In this document: positions 31,108 through 40,900 of the stretch, one piece after another
Position numbering within the stretch: position 1 is the first letter of the stretch
Layout: each line of letters opens with the position of its first letter
NCBI GenBank assembly: GCA_963970005.1
Contig: CAXAMN010029005.1
Coordinates: forward strand, 1 to 64,000
Reading direction: 5' to 3'
DNA from: Durusdinium trenchii
Lineage: Eukaryota; Sar; Dinophyceae; Suessiales; Symbiodiniaceae
DNA length: 64,000 nt
Translations under genes and position numbers: made by a program
Notes under the pieces: generated by a model
What the model was told of the DNA's origin: nothing
Databases searched by the model: none
The model's input: only the letters and a program-made list of their open reading frames with translations

Positions 31108-31420
31108 TCGAAGGGCACTTCGCAAAGGCACAATTCACAATGTAGGCCACTGAGTCTGGTATTGTCAAACTCATCTAAGAACTGCAATTGCTAGGGGCAA
31201 ATTCTCCAATGTGGGTCGCTGAGTCTGGTATGGTCAAGCTCGTCAAAGAGCTGCAGTATTCAACGCGCAAAATCTAATGCAGGTCAGTAAGGTGGGGATG
31301 GTCAAGTTGGTCAAGGACCTGCAATGGCTAAAGGCACCATCACTAATATGGGTGACGGAGTTGGGGACAATCAAGTTGGCCAACTGTTCGCAACCTTGAC
31401 TAACTAAAGGCGCTACTAAA
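31108..31420 (-). pseudogene. BspA-like leucine-rich repeat fragment
   Basis: The minus strand encodes repeats of the BspA/LRR_5 type: IVPNSVTHISDGAFSHC, RSLTNLTIP, SLTSLTIPDSATHIGEFA and SLTIPDSVAYIVNCAF. The reading frame is broken. A one-base deletion appears between the second and third repeats and a TAG replaces the expected Leu codon between the third and fourth. A further frame change may precede the first. About four repeats survive. These LRRs are common surface or secreted modules in many protists and bacteria. This copy looks like a decayed insert within an intron. Confidence 0.75.
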
Positions 31421-31877
31421 GGCCATACTGGGTGGCACCAGTCATTTCCACTGCTTCTTCTGCCTGTAGAGCTGTGGATCTCAGTGCTTTTCACCCTACT
31501 CTTCGATTTGTTGGCAGTACAAAAGAATAGAACAATCCAAACGTAAGGCATAGAAAGCTACTTCGCCAAGAGAAACAACACTTGATTACAGGAAGAGCTT
31601 GTGCAGAAGAGGGCAGAATTGAAGAAACACCGGCAGAACCACAGGAGTGATCGGGCAAACCAAACTAGACAAAGGAACTTTAGAATGATAACCAAGTCAT
31701 GAGACCTTGGTTTTAGAACGTTATTAGAGCGACCCATGGCCCATGACGGGTCGACTTCTAAACAAGTTTCATGAAAACATTCAGAGGTCTGGAGTCTTAG
31801 GTCATGAAACTTCGCTTGCGCTCAAAGACCAGTGGCACATCTGTCTCCATTTCTATGCCGGCTTTTCCAGGCGGATA

Positions 31878-32339
31878 TCACACTTCGAACTTGGGTTTTC
31901 AGTTATATTCAGTTGTCACGATGGGAAGGAAGGTGATGGAACGGCATGGTGAAAGGTCCGAAAACTTGAAGGTGTTTCAACATTGAAAGTTGTCATCTGC
32001 AGAAACACGCGAGCGACTGCGGTGAAAGGCTGCAAAAAACGCGTGGCTGCTGCAAGTGGCTGAAAGGAAAAAGGTTTGGGGGAAGTATCACGAACCACCA
32101 TGGAAACAAACAGCAAAAGTGGACAGCGTGTGCAACAGTTGTTCGGCAGGTACACACTGAGACGTCTCTCAGTGCTTCCCCTCCAGCGACTTAGCTTCGT
32201 TGGGCAAGGTTCGTCGCTGGAGGCCTTGCCCCCCTGCCTGTGATGAATTCACATCAATGGAAAAAGAAAGGAACGATCTCGGTGGTAGTGGAAAGGTGAA
32301 AAGGTGGAAAACCCTTAGAGCCAGGGTGTGACACACACA
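31878..32339. repeat. Direct repeat, copy 1 (about 460 bp)
   Basis: Begins TCACACTTCGAAC and ends near CCAGGGTGTGACACAC. It recurs 922 bp downstream with only a few substitutions and one 8-bp indel. It contains an 11-bp inverted pair, cctccagcgac (32,180) and gtcgctggagg (32,213). The 79-codon minus ORF found in both copies has no recognisable protein character. Confidence 0.9.
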
Positions 32340-32799
32340 ACACGCCGTGATCGGCGCACAGAGCGAGCGGTGGAAAACGCAAGTCTTTTTTCTCAAAAAC
32401 CGCCTGCACGCGTGCAGGTCATGCCCTTTTTGGGCGTAGAGGTCGACCAAAGCTTCAGCCGCAGCGGTAGCATGAAAATTAATTAGCTTGAAAAATTGGC
32501 ATGCATTGTAATCTCCGGGGTGTGAGCATGCATGCGTTGATCGTCGGTCAAATGGCTGCGGGTGGGAAATTAAATTGAAGTTGGAGAAAACGCAGCAATG
32601 CACAACACGAATGAATGTCGGAGCGTTGAGTGGAAAGTTCCTCGCTTATAGCCCGGCGGCTCGAAAATCAGGGAATTCAGGGATAAAATGGAAAACGTGG
32701 GGTCAGTTATAAGAAAGAAAAAACGATGCTTTCCGGAATGATAGCAGCGCCTCCTTTCGGAGGGTCACACCCAGTACCCGAGTGGGAAGACTGAGCGGG
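32340..32799. other. Unique segment between the direct repeats
   Basis: About 460 bp with no coding signal, flanked by the two repeat copies. With them it makes either a 1.5-copy tandem duplication of a 922-bp unit or a very short LTR-like (TRIM-type) element. Confidence 0.6.
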
Positions 32800-33253
32800 T
32801 CACACTTCGAACTTGGGTTTTCAGTTATATTCAGTTGTCACGATGGGAAGGAAGGTGATGGAACGGCATGGTGAAAGGTCCGAAAACTTGAAGGTGTTTC
32901 AACATTGAAAGTTGTCATCTGCAGAAACACGCGAGCGACTGCGGTGAAAGGCTGCAAAAAACGCGTGGCTGCTGCAAGTGGCTGAAAGGAAAAAGGTTTG
33001 GGGGAAGTATCATGAACCACCATGGAAACAAACAGCAAAAGTGGACAGCGTGTGCAACAGTTGTTCGGCAGGTACACACTGAGACGTCTCTCAGTGCTTA
33101 CCCTCCAGCGACTTAGCTTCGTTGGGCAAGGTTCGTCGCTGGAGGCTTTGCCCCCCTGCCTGTGATGAATTCACATCAATGGAAAAAGAAAGGAACGATC
33201 TCGGTGGTAGTGGAAAGGTGGAAAACCCTTAGAACCAGGGTGTGACACACACA
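32800..33253. repeat. Direct repeat, copy 2 (about 454 bp)
   Basis: Near-identical to copy 1, with about four substitutions seen by eye plus an 8-bp deletion. It ends in a CA microsatellite. Confidence 0.9.
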
Positions 33254-33339
33254 CACACACATGTCTTCCTCATGATGTTTGCACATCCGGTCACATCCGT
33301 TCACCATGCCGTTCCTCCTTTGTTGCTGTTTGAATATCT

Positions 33340-33500
33340 ATAGATCTTGCCGTTGGATCACCATATGACTGATGGAGGAACATGTTTTTGCCCTGGGAGT
33401 TCACCAAAACGGGTTGTTGGAGGAAAGATCCGTCCTGGAAGGAACCCCAGGTCACCTGCCAGCCGTTTCCGTAGCCACCTGTGCTGCGCAACAAGCATGG
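33340..33500 (-). CDS. Possible exon
   Basis: One minus frame reads STGGYGNGWQVTWGSFQDGS and on through VLVNSQGKNMFLHQSYGD, which has natural-looking composition, but a second minus frame is equally open. No family is recognised. Confidence 0.2.
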
Positions 33501-34799
33501 GTTGCTGCTGGAGGAACATGTCAAAGAGCTTTTGTAAATAAATGACATGCATTCGCTTGGTCACTTGGGGAGGTTCCTGGCAAGCCGCACATCTGTGAAA
33601 CATGAATCTTGCATGATAGGAAGGAAAAACGTGGGAGTATGTTGATCCCGAGTGTAGATCTAATCAGCACAAGTGCGCACTAGAGCGCATATGCACCTGT
33701 GGACGTACACCATTGGTAGCTCTCGTAGATGCCTCGGTTTCGATTTCAAAGACCCAAGACCGAAGAGCTGCTCTGACAGGATGTGATCTTCAAAGCCCAA
33801 TTCTCGCAACAAACAAAAGTCATTGTATTTAAGTAATTTTAAGGAAACCTCTACTTGTAGGAAACAAGTGATTCCTCTAAAACACTTGCACATAGCACAA
33901 CCATCCACAACCCTTGCTGCATCATCATCGTGTGCATCGTTTGCCAAGCTGTCTTTCCTTAAAACATACTGTCAATCAGTTCCTACCATCGTGTTCGTTT
34001 CGGATCGTGTCTTTCCAAAGGTAGGACAATGAAACTTCCAATCGCTTCATCCAGAGGTGAAAGCGCTGACGCAGTCCGTCGCTTTCGATCCGAGGAACTG
34101 CAGGTGGCATCATAGGAGTCTCTCCAACTTCGAACGTTGTCCTACCGGAACCCACCGGATGGAGAACCCGAGGACCTCGGGAGATCCCCATGTCTCCCCC
34201 GCCCTGGAGTTCCAGGGTCGGATCCTAGTGGTTCAAATGAAAGTCTTATGATGTTTCTCTACCCAAACAATGCAGCTCAGCAGACCATACAGTTTCATGC
34301 GCGGATTCTGGATCGATAAGGAAGAAAATTCTGCGATTATTGCATTTCAGAGCTTTGCACAACTAGTTCACAAGCTGATGAACTGCCTGAGAGGAAGCTT
34401 CTTGGATCTTCTTGGTTGGAACTGTACTCACTCCAAAAGAGAGTTTGGTTTCGTTCGGACTTCTATAGTCCAACAGTTTGGCCAACTCCAACCACCACCA
34501 CTCCTGGCATTCAGGCTCTCCGCTGCATTCCACTGTGCTCACCTGAACGTTGGGAGCAGAATTCTCACACCTGAATATTAAGCTGGATGCTTGCGTTCAG
34601 CAACTTGACTTAGCCCTTGCATCCCAATCTTCCGAACGTCTCTATGCTTGTCAAGCACTCCAAAAACCTCGTCTAATGTCCAGTCTTGGAGCCGAGTAGT
34701 ATGGCCATCTCCATGTCTTCCATCTATTTCTTCCTTGTAACATCTTAAAACCCTTCCAACCCTCCATCACCCTCCCATTCATCCATCAAATCCGGTCCC

Positions 34800-34936
34800 T
34801 CTCCGTCCTTCTCCGGGCGCCTCGGTGCCGTTGCTGCTCACGCAGCTCACGTTGCGCCAGCGGAGGCCCTGCAGGGAGCTACAGCTCGCGCGGCGGCAGG
34901 AGCTCCAGGGGCCAACCAGCCAGCTATAGCCAATAC
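34800..34936 (-). CDS. Protease locus: TSP1 exon
   Basis: Acceptor TTCTTTGCAG, then phase-1 entry reading IGYSWLVGPWSSCRRASC, then GLRWRNVSC. W-x(2)-G-P-W-S-x-C and R-x-V-x-C are thrombospondin type 1 signatures. The module probably binds matrix or glycans next to the protease domain. The second half of the repeat should lie in a following exon. Confidence 0.7.
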
Positions 34937-37900
34937 CTGCAAAGAATCGGACAGGGAGGTTTGGAGGGGATTTGCTGAAATTTCGCATGGTTGGTTAGTT
35001 ATGGTTGGCTTATATAGTCGGGTGATGTTGGAAGCACACTGCTGCTCACTCTCTTGTGGGAGTGGGATATCTACCCGGGGATCTGATCAAATCTGAAGAC
35101 TTAGATTACATGTTGATACACGGCATCTTTCGAATGATATGCTCCTGTTCACTGATTTCTGCTATCAAACAACATGCGAACATCCTGACACATGTGAAGC
35201 CTCTCCTGACAATGCCTTTGTGGCGGCTGCATCCACATCCAGCCTCAGCTGATCTTTCTCAGAACACTTTTGACACGCTTGGAACCTAATAGCAATGGCC
35301 TCCAACCTACTAGCGATGGCCTCCACCCTAGTAGCGATGGCCTCCGACCTAATAGCGATGGATGTGGAAAACTGTTCAAGCACGTGAAGGATGTGAGGAA
35401 CACGCACGCGGTTTTGTTGGTGGACAAAAAGAAAAGAACCTGAATGACACTTGGTTGATGGATCCCGTTTGTGCGTCTGTAGAAAGGAACTCGGTCTTAC
35501 TTTCAGTGTTCATTTCTTTGTTTGCAAACAGAATTTCTTACATATTGAAAAGCTTGCTCGAGCTTGCTTGGGTTCGATGCTGACAACGGTGTTTCACAAC
35601 AACCAGGAAAACCTCCAAATAGCTCACAAAAAGGATACTGAGATACTCGGGATGTCAGTTCGCTGAACGACACTCCTTGGAGACATGAATTGCGCCAAGT
35701 GGCATGCCGTTGCCCACGAAGCCTTCTGTCCAGGACCTTGAGTGTCGTTCACTTCTCCAACAAATCTAAAGATTATGGACCAGAAATCTGGGCCTTGGAC
35801 CAAAGGTGATTGATTTTCAGTGTAGGATTAGCAAAACAAAATCGAACGTTTCAGAATCAACTCGCAGTGCTCTGCGGAGTGCTTCGACATACGCCAATGC
35901 CAACATAACCCCAAAAACACATTGGATGATTCTCTGCCAGCAGACAACTTCTCGGCTGTCTCCAACAGCAGCCAGCGGATATCCTCTGCACACGCAAAGC
36001 TTTGACGACTGGATGATTCAAAGCTGCTTGCAATGTAAGGTGCTGGGCACAATACTTGGTACTTGATCTACGTGATAAGCAACAAACTTCTCAGAACCCT
36101 TGGCGAAAACATGCAGAAACGGACAATGCCACGAACAACAAAGAACCGACGACCAAATCTGGAACTTCAAGGCAGCTGGCAGGGTGGGCCTTTGATCCTT
36201 TGGTGCGAAACCAATAAACTATAAACCATGCACTCTCCAGTGCACTACCTGTTTCACCACCGATACGGACCATTGTAATTGAGGGAATATTGAGGGTGTG
36301 TTCCTTGAGGCCAAGCAGTCAAGCTCAGTGACTCTAGTGCCTGGGCCCGGCTTCTGGACGGCTTCGGTGACTGTCGTTCCAAATCCCCTGGAACGGTCCT
36401 CCACCGATTTCACCGTGCTCGTGGCACTCCGAAGCCAGCTATACAGCAGCGCCGCAGCGCCCGCCACCTAAAGCGCCCGCCCGAGAGAGTCACCATCGAA
36501 CAGCCTTGGGATGGTGAGGATGTGATCTCGGAGTGGTTCAAAACAGTCGTTTCCTATTGAGCTTTCAAAGAGTTCAAAACACTTTCAGGACTGATCCGCT
36601 CCAACGGGGGGGGGGGACGATTCCGGTCCAACGGCCAACGTCGTTTCCGGTCCGACCGTCGCTCCGAAGGGCCATGGACGTTCCGAAGGAGGTGCCCGTG
36701 AGAGAGGCATACTCCGTGTTGCCCAGGTAGCTACCTCAGGAGGGAGGGTCGAGGCGGTTGGTGTTTCTGTTGTTGGGATCTGTGTCAGATCATCCAAGAC
36801 ATGTGGTTGAAGACCTATTGAACACCTAAAAAGACCATGGGAGATAATTCAAAAAATGAAATACCTCTGAAGTTATCAGATTTCTAGTGTTTTGGGGCGT
36901 ACATTCCAAGCAATGTAGAGATATCATGGAATCTTGACCCAAGCCCATGTTATAACCCAATTGCCTGGCAGAAGCTTTTTTTCTACCGAGGAGCAAAGTT
37001 TGAGAGCTCGAGCAGTCAACAGGTCCACTAGTGGATTGGCAATACGTTGGACTCGCAAGGGCTAACTACGACAAGGGGAAGCGGTGGGGGTCTCACATCG
37101 GAAGGCAACAGCCTTAAAGCCGTTCAGAACCATCTGCTCCCAAAACTGCGTGGGCCCAAGCCTCCAAAATGCTGCTCGGGGGTTGACTGCTGACATGTTT
37201 ATTTTTGTTTTAAATGTACTATCCGATTACGCTATATGTTGCTAATGTCTTGTTTCGTTAGATGTAAACAGGCTCCGACGACTGCGAAAAAAGCGGATCT
37301 GGGAATGCTCATGGCTCATGATCTCAAACAAAATTGCCTTTGTTGCTGCGGATCGACGAGCGAAATGTGGATCTTCATCCATATGATCGCCGAGTTGCTG
37401 AGGATGTTCTGCCCTGGGGCGATCAGCTCCACGCTCGCCACGCCGTAGTTGGAGAAGAAGGTGAACTGCTCCTGGATTGACTAGGCCAAAGGAGAAATCA
37501 CTATAGACTAAACAAAGGCGCCTGTTGGTAGATTGGTTGCTTGTTGATACTTGCTCTGCTCATAGATAGTAATTGTGGCCGACCCCTGGTAGGCGGTGAC
37601 CATCCGCTGCCTATGAAGCGCCACCCCATCCACTGACCCCGCTTCGCGATGCTTCGCGTGGTCCGACCTGGTCATCAGAGGCGGCCACGCACAGCACCTT
37701 CGTGCGACTCGGTTTGGCGGAAGTAGAGACACACACTCCCTGGGATCTTCATGGTTACGCGGAGTTCATCACCTATATAGAATTTGGATAAAAATGGTCT
37801 GATATTAACTTTGGGGTGAGGCCACCCACGTAGCCATGATGATTCCGGGGAGTGTATAAAGCTATACTTCTCAGTGAAGCTGGACCAGGATGGCAGCAGA

Positions 37901-40900
37901 ACTGGCTCGCTGCTCTGCCCTGCTCTGCTCTTCAGGGTTCACCAATCATGTGCTGGTCAGCTTCCGAATGTGGGTTGCTTTTCAGAACACTCCTCTGAAT
38001 CATTGGTTGGTGTCCACAATGTTGTTAAATTAAACACCCACACAGCACAGACAGAATGATTTCAATGTGTCCAACTGACTCTTGAAGCTGATGCTTGGAC
38101 CAGGCACATGTGGATATACGCAGGGGTAGAAAGGTGAGGCGTCCGCGTTGGCATTGTCGTTCCCCGCAGCGGAAACCTCGTGGCTGCAAACCGGTGATCC
38201 CCGAATGCCCCTATCGTAGTCTGGGTCTCAACCTATAGATGCTCCAGGCTCGGGTCGTGCGACAAGACAAGAGATCGCCGAACATCTATTCTATACTGTA
38301 CTGAGTACGGCAGTAACGGACAGTGAAATGGGTCCAGTGATTGCATCCATAATCAGTTGTTGTGCAGCTTCCACAATCAACGTCTCAAAGCTGTCCAAAG
38401 AAAGAAGAGCACAGCATTGGCATCCATCCCAATACCCCTTCCAAGGGCAACAATATCAACAATTGAACAGCAGAATACCTTGAAATACGAATGTGAGAGG
38501 ACTTACTCTCCAAAAAACCCGTGAGGCCCAAAGAACCAAGAGGTGAAAAGAGATCACCAAAGAAACACCGCTTCAGACTTAGCCTTTTAATGGCCAACAC
38601 CGGTGATCCAAGGTGCAAAGAGATGACCGGCCTCCATTGCCACCTGGCGGTGTGTTTCACACCCAGTCGAAGCCGAGAAACATGTGCCCACAGTCATGCC
38701 GGTCAATACATGGGGGTTCCCCCTTTGAAGTCACGTCTTCAAAGCACCACATGCCCATCCTCAGCGCACAACAGGAAGGCATCGCCCGCCACCGGCGTCC
38801 GGAGATCGGAGGGCCTGGATGGCCGTTTGCAGCGCCGAGGACTCGCTGTGGCCGCCCCAGGAATTGCTGGAGATTTCCGCCTTGGGACCGTCGTGCGTCT
38901 GGTGGACCGTGTGACGGTGGTTGGTTGGACTTTTCGAAGGGAAGATGATGGAAGGCGAAACAAAGGGCAGCTGGGGGAGGAACTATCACTCTTTCTTGTC
39001 CAAGTGGGTGGAGATATATTATTCTTGTGGAAGATTGACGGCCTAAGCTTGAAGCGGAAAGCATTTGCAGGCGCGTGGAATGTGCCGGAGTCAAACACAC
39101 ATTCCCATAGTCTGCCAGCAACTGCGAAAGAATGGACCTTTTCAATTCGTTGGTAACAAACTTCATCTTCATAAAGAGGAATCTTGACCTGCTCCCACTC
39201 TTAAAGCGTAGCTTTTGGCAAGGTCAACCAAAACACACCCCCTTTGATTCAATTAACTAAGCAAACACAGAAGCTAAACAGGTTAAGAAAAAACAGGGCT
39301 GCAGCCTGAGGCTACATGTAAGTCTCTGGAAAGAATCACCTTCATCTCTTCCAAGTGACACCCATAGCCATCGCATAGTTGAGCGCCTGCAGAGAAATCC
39401 ACCCGGCCCATCGAAGACCGGTGGCGACGGGATCCAACGACGGGCTCCACAGCCTACGTCCCAGCCGTTTCATGTCCTGAGATCGGATGATATCTGGTTT
39501 CGAAGGATAAAGGACTGAAAGGCTTCAATTTCTAAGACAAGCAACATAAAAAGAAACAGCACATCCCTGACATCTGTGGGTGGCCGCCTCGATCGCATCG
39601 CTCTTGTAGCCGCCATTCTTGGTCAGCGCCTGACAGGGACGTCCCGAGAGACGTCCGGCGTGCCAAGCCGAGGGGGACACGGTCGAAAACCCAGGTAGTT
39701 CCACTGATTTCAGAATAAAGACATATGGAAACACATGGAAACCAATGAGAACTATGTTGGAACTTCTTCATTGTGAAGGATGTGCCATATACTAATACTT
39801 GACCCTAGCCTGTTGAGCTGCATGAAGCTGAGAGCTGGAAATGGCAAAAGAAAAATATATTCAAACATTAAAGCACAAACAGTAGCAAGATATAGGACAA
39901 CAATACGAGAATAAGATAGGCAATTTGTTCCGAATTGTTCTTTTTCAAGGTTTCGGCAAGAATTGCAATTCTCGGAACAGTTGGCTGCTTTTTGTGGGAC
40001 ACTGGGTAGACCCGGCTGGGGTGCGCTTTGGGAGGGTTGTTACCGGCCTAGACCCCCTACCCCCAGGTCGCGCACCCAGACACCCTGATTCCCTGTCCAT
40101 TGCCAGGACCCAGCTTCTGAGCTGAACCAAATTCTGGTTCCTTTTTGTTGTTCCAATTGTTTGCCTATTTTTGTTCCATGTGTTTCATAATTTGTTTGGA
40201 TCGTACCCAGTGAAAGCTTAGCTTCCTCAACACATATATATATATAACCCTAGCAACACCTGGCAGAGTTGTGAGAAGGCAAGCGGTTGAGCCCTGAGGC
40301 TTTTGAGGTCTCCTTCCAATGAGCGTCGGCCGGCTCCCTGGCGTCTGATCCCCACCTTGACGTTCGTAGCATCCGGACGCTATGTTCGTAGCGATGCCCT
40401 TGTTAAGTGGGAAAAGCGTCCGATCGCTCCTAGCGATGCCCGGAGCCCCGAACGTAGCTTCTTGTTCCTAGTAGTACGGCCAGGAGCCCCGAACGTACAG
40501 TAGCGTCCTTGCTACGTTCGTAGCGATGCCCCACCTTGACAATCATCAACTTCACCTTCTGGTTCCGACCAGCGGCACCTCCCGAGTAGCGACATGTGGC
40601 GACCCATCAGCCAGCGGCCAAATATATTCTGCTGCACATCACCAAAGCAAGTATATATGTGTGTATTTTGTGTAGATTCGCGTGAGTCCGAGTAGATTGG
40701 AAAAAGTCAAACTGGCTGCCAGATTCTCTCAGAACATGGTCAAACTCGTCGACCCAAACACCCTCCGCCCATTGCGTCGCCTGCGACGCCCAAGTTGTTG
40801 AGTTGCGCAGCGATGATACCGGCATTGTGAGTGCCATGGCCTCCATCGTCTTCTGGGCTACCATTGTTATCCTCGGAAATTGTCTAGCAGTCTAGCAACA

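Noticed and set aside
31916-33077. Identical 79-codon minus ORFs in both direct-repeat copies
   Set aside because: Identity follows from DNA duplication. No domain, no codon-level conservation signal.
31878-33253. Direct repeats as a standard LTR retrotransposon
   Set aside because: No TG...CA ends, target duplication, primer site or coding capacity. Kept only as a duplication or TRIM-like option.
39815-39845. Possible micro-exon ALSFMQLN for the protease K-x-M strand
   Set aside because: The acceptor is plausible but no acceptable donor keeps the frame, and the motif match is weak.
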